The notes beneath the pieces are model-generated. The model searched no databases. It saw only the letters and a list, made by a program, of their open reading frames with translations, and was not told where the DNA came from. A stretch of DNA of 64,000 bases from Atriophallophorus winterbourni. Lineage: Eukaryota > Platyhelminthes > Trematoda > Plagiorchiida > Microphallidae. Below are positions 26,001-30,798 of this stretch, one piece after another (the first letter of the stretch is position 1; every line of letters starts with the position of its first letter). The stretch lies in contig JACCGJ010011120.1 of NCBI GenBank assembly GCA_013407085.1, positions 62,001 through 126,000 of the forward strand, read 5' to 3'. Both the position numbers and the translations under genes were made by a program.

Positions 26001-26081
26001 TCCAATAAAAGCTATCTTCCCTATACGTTCTGAACCACTGCCCACAAATACCGTATCACCGACAGCAAAACCCGAATCCAT
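1852..26081 (-). CDS. CLIP1-like: CLIP-170-like CAP-Gly microtubule plus-end protein, 12 exons, 3' end outside window
   Basis: Spliced gene. Exons in transcription order: 26081-25827, 23372-23023, 17762-17672, 16360-16265, 15713-15615, 14451-14318, 11152-10798, 9198-8942, 5842-5677, 3524-3405, 2318-2178, 2090-1852. All have AG/GT borders on the minus strand and every junction keeps phase, giving about 767 codons. Two CAP-Gly domains, each with the GKNDG signature, are followed by a Ser/Pro/Arg-rich linker and a coiled coil. The coiled coil has stretches close to vertebrate CLIP-170, such as HISQLLEERDLERSD and LEDLQFRMEEE. The family binds EB1 and tubulin tails through CAP-Gly and tracks growing microtubule ends. 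The last visible residues (KINFLSN) resemble the segment before the C-terminal zinc knuckles of CLIP-170, so those knuckles should be coded left of base 1. The gene name rests on remembered family features, not a search. Confidence 0.88.
2178..2318 (-). CDS. CLIP1-like: CLIP-170-like exon 11: coiled coil
   Basis: 141 bp (47 codons), phase 0 at both ends, acceptor aaccag and donor GAG|GTTCGC. It codes for DVMNQLRTRLRELEEENG and then EKLTSLEHERDDALHRNEE, with clear heptads. The ATG in the upstream intron that extends this frame is not needed, because exon 10 splices in phase. Confidence 0.77.
2856..3077 (-). repeat. SINE-like repeat copy
   Basis: Antisense copy between exons 11 and 10, running from tatgaaagcacaagcctgat to gattgcacatctgtgcac, so the 5' end is included. 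Confidence 0.8.
3128..3338 (+). repeat. SINE-like repeat copy, strongly diverged
   Basis: Sense copy recognisable by gcaatcgtgcagtaattctg at its start and by cagacctaggcaatc and tttcgcctggatg later. It is clearly older than its neighbours. It lies 50 bp from an antisense copy, so the pair can fold back. Confidence 0.55.
3405..3524 (-). CDS. CLIP1-like: CLIP-170-like exon 10: coiled coil
   Basis: 120 bp (40 codons), phase 0 at both ends, acceptor ttgcag and donor CAG|GTAAAT. The translation runs TSELDKVRSKTSSTVMEQAL and then RKLEEKLQATERQLLELQ, a clean coiled coil. It joins exon 9 directly in phase. A possible 12-nt microexon at 5089-5100 between exons 9 and 10 would also keep the frame. Confidence 0.78.
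3745..3936 (-). repeat. SINE-like repeat copy
   Basis: Antisense copy from atggcatgaaagcacaag to gattgcacatccgtgc, with an internal deletion after cctagacagatgag. Confidence 0.72.
3937..4115 (-). repeat. SINE-like repeat copy, truncated, abutting the previous copy
   Basis: Antisense copy lacking the 3' tail. It starts at aaagtgcagcaaagtcag directly after the end of the copy at 3745-3936 and runs to acatccgtgta. The two form a head-to-tail pair. Confidence 0.68.
4513..4740 (-). repeat. SINE-like repeat copy
   Basis: Antisense diverged copy from tgtattaaagcacaagcg to agtactgcacaattgca. It contains ttgcccggcctagaaagat. Confidence 0.68.
5089..5100 (-). CDS. possible 12-nt microexon of the CLIP-170-like gene
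   Basis: A strong polypyrimidine acceptor (ccgttcttgttcag) is followed by only 12 bases and then a consensus GTAAGT donor. The 12 bases would add Phe-Leu-Leu-Arg between exons 9 and 10 and keep phase 0 on both sides. Short in-frame exons are known in flatworms. The evidence is splice-site shape only; it could be chance or a decoy. Confidence 0.25.
5350..5556 (-). other. open stretch that might be an alternative exon
   Basis: After a plausible acceptor (ctcatag), a frame stays open for about 68 codons (VLVAELLFSSWDEGRLISVH, then KQFEKRVATIENAAHSFQRR). It enters in phase 0, like its CLIP neighbours. None of the usable GT donors near its end returns phase 0, so it cannot simply be inserted between exons 9 and 10. 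It may be an old exon, an alternative 3' exon, or chance. Confidence 0.25.
5677..5842 (-). CDS. CLIP1-like: CLIP-170-like exon 9: coiled coil
   Basis: 166 bp. One base completes the codon from exon 8 (giving Lys), then 55 codons end in phase 0 at a strong CTT|GTGAGT donor. The translation includes KELLASRKECSDLKDAMSAT and ESSINELKKQLSEADAKSSE, both heptad-like. It is too short to be picked up as a start-to-stop frame and was found by reading the splice sites. Confidence 0.76.
6884..7006 (-). repeat. SINE-like repeat fragment directly upstream of LINE RT
   Basis: Antisense copy holding only the 3' half of the element (tgaaagcacaagcctgatcc to cctagacagatatgaag). It stops where sequence leading into the RTE-like LINE begins, suggesting the LINE integrated in or next to it. 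Confidence 0.75.
7060..8398 (+). mobile_element. RTE-like non-LTR retrotransposon, 5'-truncated, with long intact RT frame
   Basis: The frame is open from 7014 to 8237 without a break. Recognisable element sequence begins about 7065 (RKPTIVVFLDIRAAFDSI, RT motif A), then SSGVRQGCPISPFLFNFAI (motif B) and LEYADDIALL (motif C with the Asp pair). A long C-terminal part follows (YLGSCISAGG, then LLYGCETWSIRAEDVRRL, then RIRWQHRVTNIDV). The endonuclease and the N-terminal RT are missing, so it cannot move by itself. The 3' untranslated part ends ccagacttgtgcagatgatg, followed by a short GAT repeat. It is antisense to the CLIP gene and lies in the intron between exons 9 and 8. Family placement is by motif style from memory. 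Confidence 0.85.
8419..8661 (+). repeat. full-length SINE-like copy with 14-bp target-site duplication
   Basis: Flanked by aattgagtagattg at 8405-8418 and again at 8662-8675. The insert begins tgcacgggtgtgcaatcg and ends gcttgtgctttcagaccag plus a short tail, 243 bp in all. It sits just behind the GAT tail of the LINE copy. This copy defines the ends of the family together with the one at 63503. Confidence 0.88.
8676..8941. other. CLIP intron, nothing recognised
   Basis: A/T-rich sequence leading to exon 8. Only short chance frames are present. Confidence 0.4.
8942..9198 (-). CDS. CLIP1-like: CLIP-170-like exon 8: Ser/Pro spacer and coiled coil
   Basis: 257 bp, phase 0 in, two bases (AA) out at GTAAGA. 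A short Ser/Pro spacer (SVPPSPTSGE) interrupts the helix. It is followed by strong heptads: AEIERLRRELADREKITES, then VDVLETVSADYEKQLADLN. The exon was bounded using acceptor gatttag and the requirement to join exon 7 in phase 0. Confidence 0.8.
9228..9442 (-). repeat. SINE-like repeat copy
   Basis: Antisense copy starting gtatgaaagcaaaagcctga, 30 bp upstream of the exon 8 acceptor on the gene strand, and ending agcacaaagtactgc. Confidence 0.8.
9545..9630 (-). repeat. dispersed repeat R2 copy
   Basis: Reverse-strand relative of the block at 24718-24819. Shared pieces are gcatgcggatcct, agatgaggac and gaaaccggtcgta. Confidence 0.45.
9631..10487. other. CLIP intron, nothing recognised
   Basis: No exon, named repeat or RNA gene was seen. 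The frame at 9536-9838 on the minus strand shows no signature. Confidence 0.4.
10488..10714. repeat. (CATA)n microsatellite, about 225 bp
   Basis: Tandem tetranucleotide CATA with a few point changes (tgcata, cacaca, catcca, cattca). It is 84 bp downstream of the exon 7 donor in the gene direction. The unit equals the short tail seen on several SINE copies, but no SINE body touches either side. Frames through it on both strands (Met-Tyr-Val-Cys and His-Thr-Tyr-Ile repeats) are artefacts. Confidence 0.95.
10798..11152 (-). CDS. CLIP1-like: CLIP-170-like exon 7: coiled coil
   Basis: 355 bp. One base completes the Lys codon from exon 6, then 118 codons end in phase 0 at GTC|GTACCT. It begins TLEDLQFRMEEENINKATLE, very close to the vertebrate CLIP-170 motif at this position, and continues with a Lys/Glu-rich helix (ELEEALLVARVKNERVEAEL). 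The second half is less helical (Thr/Ser/Gln rich). The open frame that continues past the donor runs into the (CATA)n microsatellite and is not coding. Confidence 0.84.
11615..11715 (+). repeat. dispersed repeat Q, copy 1
   Basis: Shares tgattctgtatttgaacac, the block around gccttgagtgctt, and ggtattcaagtata with 22165-22266, with scattered changes. Confidence 0.65.
12440..12520 (-). repeat. SINE-like repeat, decayed fragment
   Basis: Antisense fragment. Recognisable parts are cagtgccacacagtcat and ctgtcaggttgcccagg. Confidence 0.5.
13750..13828 (-). repeat. SINE-like repeat, 3' fragment
   Basis: Antisense copy of the 3' third only, from aaaagcacaagcctgattca to tactgtcaggttgcct. It is 5'-truncated, as expected for target-primed insertion. 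Confidence 0.7.
14318..14451 (-). CDS. CLIP1-like: CLIP-170-like exon 6: coiled coil
   Basis: 134 bp, entering in phase 0 after tttttcag and leaving with two bases (AA) at a GTAGGT donor. The translation YTQLKSQQAELERLNMVIQ followed by ANRMLQEENEQLASRLHEE has clear heptads. It ends in Glu/Lys residues that join exactly onto exon 7 (KTLEDLQFR), as in CLIP-170. Confidence 0.8.
14452..15614. other. CLIP intron between exons 6 and 5
   Basis: Contains one SINE copy (15079-15313). The rest shows no family signature; small frames at 14425-15122 are treated as chance. Confidence 0.45.
15079..15313 (+). repeat. SINE-like repeat copy
   Basis: Sense copy from ggatgtgcaatcattgcggt to gcttgtgctttcatacatac, close to full length with a short CATA tail. 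Confidence 0.82.
15615..15713 (-). CDS. CLIP1-like: CLIP-170-like exon 5: conserved start of coiled coil
   Basis: 99 bp (33 codons), phase 0 at both ends, acceptor cgcag and donor CAA|GTAAGA. The residues EKEQHISQLLEERDLERSDL match a strongly conserved stretch of vertebrate CLIP-170 that follows the Ser-rich region. This exon and exon 7 are the best evidence that the CAP-Gly exons and the coiled-coil exons belong to one gene. Confidence 0.82.
16265..16360 (-). CDS. CLIP1-like: CLIP-170-like exon 4: end of linker, start of coiled coil
   Basis: 96 bp (32 codons) in phase 0 at both ends, with acceptor ctgcag and donor CAG|GTAACT. The translation passes from Ser/Pro/Arg-rich (SHLNSSAPRRPPST) to a more helical end (DQTASLQSLQ), which leads into the coiled coil of exon 5. 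The open reading frame in another phase across this stretch is a shadow. Confidence 0.64.
16465..16687 (+). repeat. SINE-like repeat copy
   Basis: Sense copy from agatgcgcagtcgtgc to tttcatacatacatacat. The tail has three CATA units. Confidence 0.8.
16688..17671. other. CLIP intron between exons 4 and 3, nothing recognised
   Basis: No exon or repeat relationship was found here by eye. Several overlapping short frames on both strands look random. Confidence 0.4.
17672..17762 (-). CDS. CLIP1-like: CLIP-170-like exon 3: Ser-rich linker
   Basis: 91 bp. The first base completes the codon left open by exon 2 and the exon ends in phase 0 at CAG|GTATGT. It codes for about 30 residues rich in Ser, Arg, Pro and Gln (RSQESLLSYCSNLSSVSRSY). 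In CLIP-170 the region after the second CAP-Gly domain is a Ser-rich segment, which fits. The assignment depends on splice phase and context more than on residue identity. Confidence 0.66.
18073..18203 (-). repeat. SINE-like repeat fragment joined to a LINE
   Basis: Antisense fragment from atgcaatcacaagcttgatc to ggtagctagaatccagc. It runs directly into the 3'-truncated end of the minus-strand LINE. Confidence 0.72.
18214..19915 (-). mobile_element. RTE-like LINE, truncated at both ends, with frameshifts
   Basis: Same family as 7060-8398. On the minus strand, in element order: a linker region (19911-19537, LQLTDQRRLLSVDSIHDASR), an N-terminal RT piece (19504-19313, KCHRPSGADALVPSLFKDGG), motif A (19100-18960, VFLDIRAAFDSIDRESLW), motif B (GVQHGCPISSFLFN, with His for the usual Gln-Gly order), motif C (PEYADDITLL) and a C-terminal part. 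These parts fall in several frames, so the copy is dead. It reaches further 5' than the other copies. The 3' end is lost at the SINE junction. Confidence 0.82.
20170..20376 (+). repeat. SINE-like repeat copy, decayed
   Basis: Sense copy with many changes. It starts tgatgtgcaattttatagca and ends aaattcaggcttg. Confidence 0.5.
20378..20455 (+). repeat. direct repeat, left member, flanking a GC-rich repeat
   Basis: Begins ttgttattttttacttat and ends aaaaagaattgtcc. The same stretch recurs at 21012-21095 with about ten differences. Confidence 0.75.
20528..20910 (+). repeat. GC-rich dispersed repeat, long copy
   Basis: Distinctly GC-rich against its surroundings, from ctgataaccaagtccagctt to tctcgaacaaacg. 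A second, minus-strand copy at 62338-62645 lacks about 80 bp inside. Frames on both strands (for example 20632-21042 plus and 20421-20879 minus) carry no signature. It may be the 5' untranslated part of a retroelement or an independent repeat. Confidence 0.7.
21012..21095 (+). repeat. direct repeat, right member
   Basis: Begins ctgttattttttacttatg and ends aaaaagaattgtct. Pairs with 20378-20455 around the GC-rich block; both contain short ACTT-type runs. Confidence 0.75.
21517..21765 (+). repeat. SINE-like repeat copy
   Basis: Sense copy from acggatgtgcaatcgtacag to a CATA-like tail (ttcatacatgcatacatag). Confidence 0.8.
21795..21892 (-). repeat. SINE-like repeat, 5' fragment
   Basis: Antisense fragment covering the 5' half: cgagtggccaatcgattt to gattgcacatccgtga. 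Together with the preceding sense copy it makes an inverted pair. Confidence 0.62.
22165..22266 (+). repeat. dispersed repeat Q, copy 2
   Basis: Pairs with 11615-11715: gccttgagtgcttaacc, tgtgattctgtgtttgaaca, ggcattcaagtata. Confidence 0.65.
23023..23372 (-). CDS. CLIP1-like: CLIP-170-like exon 2: second CAP-Gly domain
   Basis: 350 bp, entering in phase 0 after a ctaaaag-type acceptor (reverse strand ttttag). It leaves with two bases of a codon at a GTTAGT donor. It codes for a basic Ser/Pro linker (PRRFTGSSIPPRPNSS) and then a complete CAP-Gly domain: FKLGDRVQISGGRIG, then GKNDGSVNGKRYF, then CKPNFGIFAA. The spacing of two CAP-Gly domains by a Ser-rich linker is the CLIP-170/CLIP-115 arrangement. 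The open frame runs on past the donor for about 60 codons, but that part reads as intron. Confidence 0.86.
23690..23865 (-). CDS. isolated exon-like stretch with beta-propeller-like residues
   Basis: On the minus strand an acceptor (gatcttcag) is followed by a frame with VVYFMDRYVVAAVRDGAIRL and FKRASDTSLGEICSLSGK, which reads like a WD-type propeller blade. The donor is poor (GTCTCA), and the frame stays open to 23642. Entry needs phase 2, so it does not fit between the phase-0 CLIP exons. It may be a captured exon from another gene or a chance frame. I do not recognise a specific protein. Confidence 0.3.
23975..24540 (+). mobile_element. RTE-like LINE 3' end, decayed
   Basis: Same family as 7060-8398. 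DNA similarity starts in the region coding for the tyrosine-cysteine-glutamate part after RT and passes through gtaggatagctcgcgctcgg and cagcatcgtgttagaaat. It ends in the 3' untranslated part (tgcttggtactttgtttgag) and a degenerate GAT-like tail. It is broken by frameshifts and a deletion. Confidence 0.72.
24600..24706 (+). repeat. repeat R1, copy 1
   Basis: About 105 bp from ggagcgcttgtatgccactg to ataaccatgaaac, repeated directly at 24834-24939. Confidence 0.85.
24718..24819 (+). repeat. repeat R2 between the two R1 copies
   Basis: Contains ggtttcgtgctgtttgcact and ggatccgcatgcgcttgaaa. Also found at 36722-36824 and 50395-50498 (the two duplicated units), and reversed near 9545-9630. Confidence 0.8.
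24834..24939 (+). repeat. repeat R1, copy 2
   Basis: Direct repeat of 24600-24706, differing at about eight positions. Confidence 0.85.
24948..25110 (+). mobile_element. CR1-like LINE, last part of ORF2
   Basis: Frame with RIVKLWNALPEEVISASSEN and FKQLLAEVLP, ending at a TGA about 25100. This is the usual C-terminal block of CR1-type ORF2 (compare VVNFWNRLPEELIS in the copies at 26.7 and 40 kb). It ends in a short tail built from tcaatag units. Only about 50 codons remain. Confidence 0.72.
25110..25262 (-). mobile_element. CR1-like 3'-end module, minus strand
   Basis: Reverse complement of the module at 60918-61068. Shared parts include ataaaagctgatagcttgta and accactgggtggtgtgtaca. The element's own tail is made of TATTGAC units and here meets the tail of the plus-strand fragment at 24948-25110. 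Confidence 0.75.
25331..25349. repeat. short (GAA)n run
   Basis: Six GAA-type units (agaagaagaagaagaag). A second TATTGAC-type tail follows at 25433-25452. Confidence 0.8.
25469..25540. repeat. perfect 24-bp inverted repeat enclosing a SINE tail
   Basis: Left arm 25469-25492 (begins tagctgagttac) is the exact reverse complement of right arm 25517-25540 (ends gtaactcagcta). The 24-nt loop, with the inner part of the arm, holds gcacaagcctgatccaggc, the antisense of the SINE 3' end. Confidence 0.95.
25827..26081 (-). CDS. CLIP1-like: CLIP-170-like exon 1: start codon and first CAP-Gly domain
   Basis: 85 codons, ending in phase 0 at a strong GTAAGT donor (25826-25821). The exon opens with MDSGFAVGDTVFVG, and the CAP-Gly fold covers about residues 5-72. 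The signature GKNDGSVNG is at about residues 47-55, and KPMHGIFS follows. The ATG at 26081 is chosen because the domain begins only a few residues later and the next exon joins in phase. No upstream coding extension was seen. Untranslated exons or a trans-spliced leader, common in flatworms, cannot be judged from sequence alone. Confidence 0.88.
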
Positions 26082-26174
26082 GATGGCTTAAAGAGTTTTA
26101 ATCGAAGAAACTAGACGAAAACTTAAGCATCGAGTTATCCAAAAAGCGCGCAAATTACGATAACCCTCAAAGTT

Positions 26175-26262
26175 CAGTTCAGTTCCGTTTACACCGGACT
26201 GTATATGGCTGATAAGCCAATTCAGCGTTCAGAATTTCTGTCGGCAGAAAGCTTCAAAAAAT
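26175..26262 (+). repeat. repeat P, copy 1
   Basis: Begins agttcagttcagttccg and includes gctgataagccaattcagcg. Related to 26357-26448 and more distantly to 28482-28565. Confidence 0.65.
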
Positions 26263-26356
26263 CGCTTACCACTGTCAATGTTGGTTCTTTGTTCTTTGGT
26301 AGATAGAGACAGCTGTTAAATCTTTTTACAAGTTTTCACATTTGTTGAACCATCGT

Positions 26357-26448
26357 TGTTCAGTTCAGTTCAGTTTGCACAGGACAGTATGTGGCTAACA
26401 AGCCAATCGAGCGTCCAGAATTTCTTTCGGTGGAAAGCTGCAGAGAAG
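26357..26448 (+). repeat. repeat P, copy 2
   Basis: Begins gttcagttcagtttgcac and includes gctaacaagccaatcgagcg and agaatttctttcggtgg. Confidence 0.65.
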
Positions 26449-26717
26449 CACCCACCACTACCAAAACGTATATTCTTTTTGTCTGTTTGAAATCTTCCCC
26501 GATCGCGAAGCCAAGAGATTATCCGGGTTGAACTTAGGAAGCACCGCGTTATAGCCGATGCTGGAAAAAGAAAAAGCAGTTTTTCTTTACCAGCACGGTG
26601 AGAGGTTAGCTGAAGTAGCATTGTGTATAATAAAAATTGTAAAACACACAGAACTCTAGCCCTCAGTATATTTACGGGATAACGCTAAAAAATGAAAAAC
26701 CTAAGCTTGTAAAGCAA

Positions 26718-27625
26718 TTAAGGCGAGTATTCAGGAAACAACTTACCCCAGTTGCGGTCCAACCCCTGCTTAAAACTAGACACGGTACTGCAGGATATAA
26801 GTTCTTCTGGAAGCCGGTTCCAGAAATTTACCACCCTGAGGCTGAAAAAGTGTTTCCTGGAGTCTAGCCGACATCGCTCCTTAGCAAGTTTGAGTGAATG
26901 GCCCCGGGTACCCAGCTCAGGACTTAAGGCAAAGAAGTCGGTCATGCTAACGCCACTTAACCCCTTCAAGATCTTAAAGGTTTCAATTAAGTCACCTCTC
27001 AAACGACGGCGCGTAAGTGAAAAAAGATCTAGGGACTTTAGGCGTGCAGCGTAAGGTTTCCCTCGCTGACCCTCAATCATGCGAGTTGCGAGACGCTGTA
27101 CGCTTTCGAGTCGAACGATGTCCTTCTTGTAGTAAGGGCACCACGCCTGGACACAATATTCTAAATGCGGCCTAACTAATGCCTTGTAAAGGGGCAGGAA
27201 TACCTCGGGTCTTCTGCTGGATAACACGGATCTCAGCCGAAAGAGAACTTTGCGAGCACGTTGAGCTGCAGCGGCGCATTGGTCCTCCCATTTGAAGTCC
27301 GTCCTAACCAGTACTCCTAAATCCTTAACACGCTGTGTGGCGCTTACAGTGAGAGAATTGCCCGACACCTGAACTGAAATCTTATCAACCAGTGCTGACA
27401 AGAGTTGGCTCTTATTAAGTTTAAGTGGGAGGTCCCACTGATGTGACCAGTTTATGACCCGTTCAAGGTCGTGCATCAAGGTATCTTCGTCCGTTGATCC
27501 GATGAATTTAACATCATCCGCAGAAATGAAGCATGGGCACTTCAATGCAGAGGACAAGTCATCGATGAAAATCAGGAATAGAAGAGGACCAAGTACCGAA
27601 CCTTGGGGTACACCATTTCAAGTTC
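26718..27625 (-). mobile_element. CR1-like LINE ORF2 C-terminal half, unit 1
   Basis: Open from 27557 to 26718 (279 codons). It starts just after RT motif B: the DNA upstream, to about 27625, codes for PQGSVLGPLLFLIFIDDL. Motif C (ISADDVKFIG) keeps its Asp pair. Then come QRVKDLGVLVRTDFKWEDQC, RPHLEYCVQAWCPYYKKDI, RRRLRGDLIETFKILKG and the end block VVNFWNRLPEELIS. RT motif A and the endonuclease are missing. This open frame matches its unit 2 copy with few changes. Confidence 0.88.
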
Positions 27626-27857
27626 AAAATGCACATGGCTGAAGGTGGCTAAAATCCCCTGACGCGCCCAGATTTCCTTCGACAGTTGAGCACCCGGCAC
27701 TTCGATATTGAGTATAAACTTCGTACGTTTCACGCGCTCATGTTTCCAGATGTCTGGAAAGTAAGATAGGGGTTCTCTTCACCAGCACGGTGAGAGGTCA
27801 TCTATTATGGAAACAATGCAATAATATGCGTGAACAATGTATGATTTATGATATCAC

Positions 27858-27955
27858 TAGCCTAATCGAGGCAAAGTGGAGCACAGTCATAAACTGCATG
27901 TGGGATAAGATGCTGTCATCTTGCCCAGGCCTAGACAGAAATGAGATAAAAATGT
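27858..27955 (-). repeat. SINE-like repeat fragment, unit 1
   Basis: Antisense 3' part, from tatcactagcctaatcgagg to gcccaggcctagacagaaat. Confidence 0.7.
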
Positions 27956-28009
27956 AACAATATGTTTTTGTTGTTTTTAAGTTTTTTAGCAGACAATATG
28001 CGGAAATAT

Positions 28010-28480
28010 GGTAGGCCATTTAGAGTCTAATTCCCTTTTAAAGCCCAGCACATTTGGGAAGTTTACTATGCAAGCTGGGAGCTTATTTCAGAAATTGACC
28101 ACTCGGTTTGCTGAAAAAGTGCTCACGTGCCAGCAACCTGGGCCTACTATTAAGACGTTTCATATAAATACCCCTTGTGGCTGCTTTAAGGGCAATTTTG
28201 AGGATTTCAGAAATATTATCACCTGTAAGACCCTTTAGAATCTTGAAGGCTTCTATTAGGTCGCTTCTCAGCCGGCGTCTCTTTAGTGAGAGCAGATCGA
28301 GGTCCTTCAGTCTTGCCTCATAAGTTTTTCCTGCCTGACCCTCAACCATTCATGTCGCAAGGCGCTGGACCCTTTCGAGACATGCGATATCTTTTTTAAG
28401 TACAAAGCCCAGGATTGAACGCAGTATTCCAAGTGAGGCCGCACGACTACCTTTTATAAGGGAATGAAGAGTGGAGGTTT
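28010..28480 (-). mobile_element. CR1-like LINE fragment, unit 1
   Basis: Different copy from the one at 26718. The reverse strand codes EGQAGKTYEARLKDLDLLSL and RRRLRSDLIEAFKILKG, with the LEYCVQ-like part upstream broken by frameshifts (28350-28470). Inactive relic. Confidence 0.78.
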
Positions 28481-28481
28481 T

Positions 28482-28565
28482 CAGCTCATTTCAGCGAGAA
28501 GCTTAGTACAGTGGCTGATTCGCCATTCGAGCGTCTAAATTTCTTTCAGTGGTATTCCGCAGAAG
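28482..28565 (+). repeat. repeat P relative inside unit 1
   Basis: Shares gattcgccattcgagcgtc and aaatttctttcagtgg with the blocks near 26.2-26.4 kb. Confidence 0.45.
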
Positions 28566-28744
28566 AGTGTCAACCAATTCAATCAATATCTTCACGAATT
28601 TCATCTGGTTTGAGCGATATCTAGAATGTAACAAAAAACTCTTTACTGCATCATGTGAGGAGAGGCATTAGCGTGTTTTAAAGCCAACATGAAGATCTAT
28701 TTAATTACGGATACAAGTTAGGAAATAAAAAGGCCACCCAGAGT

Positions 28745-29670
28745 AGCTTCAATCATTGGAAAAACCTAGCGAAGTTGAACTTATATCTTCTTTAGGAAGA
28801 CGATTCCAGTAATTTATTACTATTTTCCCGAAAAAGAACTTCCGAACATTAGACCTGACATGTCGGTTGGCCAGGTTCAATGGGCGGCTTCCAGTCCCCA
28901 CTATTTTGCATGAGTGCATACATTCAACTTGGATGAACAATAATGAAACCTGCCATGAGGTTGAAGGTTTTAATCAGGTCCCCACGTAGCGGACTTATTT
29001 TCAGTGAGAGAAAATCTAGACTCATCAATCGTTCTCTCTTAATACCTAGTTGATTAAAATTCAAGTTTTTCAATATTTTTTTAAAATATAGTAACCAAGC
29101 CTGAACGCAATATTTGAAATTCGGTCTCACGACTGCTTTGTATAATGGTATGAAAACCTTCGGGAACCTGCATGATAAAATTAATGGAAGGCGAAAAAGG
29201 TCGCTCCCAGCGCGATGTACAGCATCTGCACATTGATTAATCAATTTAAAGTTCGCTGAAACTTCTGCACCTAAGTCACAAATTTTCGGAACCACATTCA
29301 TCTTAAGTATACAAACTGTTCCAGCGACCTCAAGTTTCTTGACGACCTTAGACAACAGATCGCTTTCCGTGAAGTTAACTGATAGTTCCTATGTAGCAGT
29401 CCATTCAATGACCTTTTTGATATCCTCATGAAGATCCCGTTCATTGCGTGATCCGATGAACTTGACATCATTAGCAAAAATATAGCAGGGACACTTCAGC
29501 GACGCTGCCAAATCATCGATGAAAATTACGAAAAGTAGCGTTCCGAGTACTGAACCCTGTGAGACTCCACTAACAACTTTTAATTCCGAGGAATCCACTC
29601 TGCCTATACTGACGCGAAAATATTGATTGCTCAAGAAGCCTATTATCCAGTTTCTCAGTTTCTCGCATGT
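28745..29670 (-). mobile_element. CR1-like LINE fragment with damaged RT motif C, unit 1
   Basis: Pieces on the minus strand: SGVSQGSVLGTLLFVIFIDD (motif B region), CYIFANDVKFIGS (motif C reads Ala-Asn-Asp, so the first catalytic Asp is lost), then FKYCVQAWLLYFKKI, SPLRGDLIKTFN and the end block INYWNRLPKEDIS. Several frameshifts. A third CR1 lineage in this unit. Confidence 0.82.
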
Positions 29671-29799
29671 CCTTGAAAATTGCAGTGAATAAAAAGATTT
29701 GGGTGTCTGGATATGCTCCAGTTTAGAAACGTCACTTTAAACTAAGAGTGTCATTAAAAAAGCAACAGTGTTCTAAATAAACTCAAACGGGTATTTTTG

Positions 29800-30345
29800 C
29801 CTAAGATATTCTCAAGGATCATGAATACATACTTGAGACCAGTCATGGAATACGGTGTGCAGTCATGGTCGCCTTGGCTTACGAAGAATGTAAAACTTAT
29901 GCATCGAATCTATCACCACTCAACAAAACTAGTTCTGTGCATCCGAAACAAACCTTATAAATAAAGGATAGCTCAACTGAATCTGTTCGACTTTCCCTAT
30001 CGCCGAATCAGAGGAGACCTCATCTTCCTTTACAAAACATTCCATACCTCGAACCATCCCTTACAGAATTTATTCACGGGAAGGGATACGAGAAATTATC
30101 GGACCCATGAAAATGTGCTAGTCGTACCCCATTTCCGCCCGAACTATATTTTTACTCTGTCTCATACGTTTTGCTTAGAACAGTTTACATTAAACTGTTG
30201 CTCTCTCTCCTAGCTCAAATGAATTTAAAACGAAATTAGACAAGTTTTTATTGCATTATTCGTTTCCCGAACGCTTATATACTGCTTAATCTACTTCCTC
30301 ATCTTGTTTATACACATAAATTTAAATTTTTATCATCCTATGGTT
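29800..30345 (+). mobile_element. CR1-like LINE 3' fragment, plus strand, unit 1
   Basis: The plus strand codes MNTYLRPVMEYGVQSWSPWL, FPYRRIRGDLIFLYKTFH and a decayed C-terminal block. It resembles the large CR1 element at 59.8-60.3 kb. It lies in the opposite direction to the three fragments before it. Confidence 0.75.
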
Positions 30346-30390
30346 GTTGTTAAGCTTTTGCTTTCTAGACCATTAGAAACCTTGAATTAC

Positions 30391-30550
30391 CTTGACTCAT
30401 GCTTAAGCACAAGAAAGTTACGAGTTTTATCCTGTATTCCCTGATGAGCTGATTTAAGTTGCTCCAGATCCTTGGATAACTTCTCACGTCTCGAAACGAT
30501 GGTAGCAATTAAATTTGCCTGAGAGTCCGATTTTCTACTGGTTCGTTTGG
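30391..30550 (-). CDS. exon-like coiled-coil stretch Z, unit 1
   Basis: The minus-strand frame codes SDSQANLIATIVSRREKLSK and DLEQLKSAHQGIQDKTRNF with heptad spacing, and ends at a good donor AAG|GTAATT (30391|30390). Its frame differs from that of stretch Y just upstream, so either an indel or an unseen splice joins them. I do not recognise the protein. Confidence 0.4.
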
Positions 30551-30560
30551 TTGTTACTAC

Positions 30561-30798
30561 CTTTACCAGGCTTCAAAGGCCTAAAAGATGGGCTCTGTGA
30601 AATGATATCGGGCTTAACCGCTTTACACTGTGCATTAGCCATTTTATTACATTCACGTGGTTTTAAAGGCCTGGAGTATTTTCTCGAAGTAATTTCATCA
30701 CATTTTACCGTTTGTACCGCGATGCTATCAATGGTATTTTTACGTACTACTTCAGCAAAATATCCAAGCATACTAACCTTAGATGTTTTGCTGGATTG
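30561..30798 (-). CDS. exon-like stretch Y with PIP-box-like motif, unit 1
   Basis: After acceptor cctcag, a frame codes QSSKTSKVSMLGYFAEVVRK and, later, two similar pieces YSRPLKPRE and FRPLKPGK. KVSMLGYF looks like a PCNA-binding PIP box with Lys in place of the first Gln. It enters in phase 0 and would join exon X (which ends in phase 0) without a break. The read-through frame stops at TAG about 30535. Host-like and probably a nuclear protein, but not recognised. Confidence 0.4.

Larger units (their letters stand above)
26082..26502. promoter_or_regulatory. short upstream region of the CLIP-170-like gene, carrying a duplicated repeat
   Basis: These 421 bp lie between the CLIP start codon and the left breakpoint of the tandem duplication, so they should hold the proximal promoter or the 5' untranslated part. 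I see no TATA or initiator that I would trust. Two related blocks (26175-26262 and 26357-26448) occupy much of it. Confidence 0.35.
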
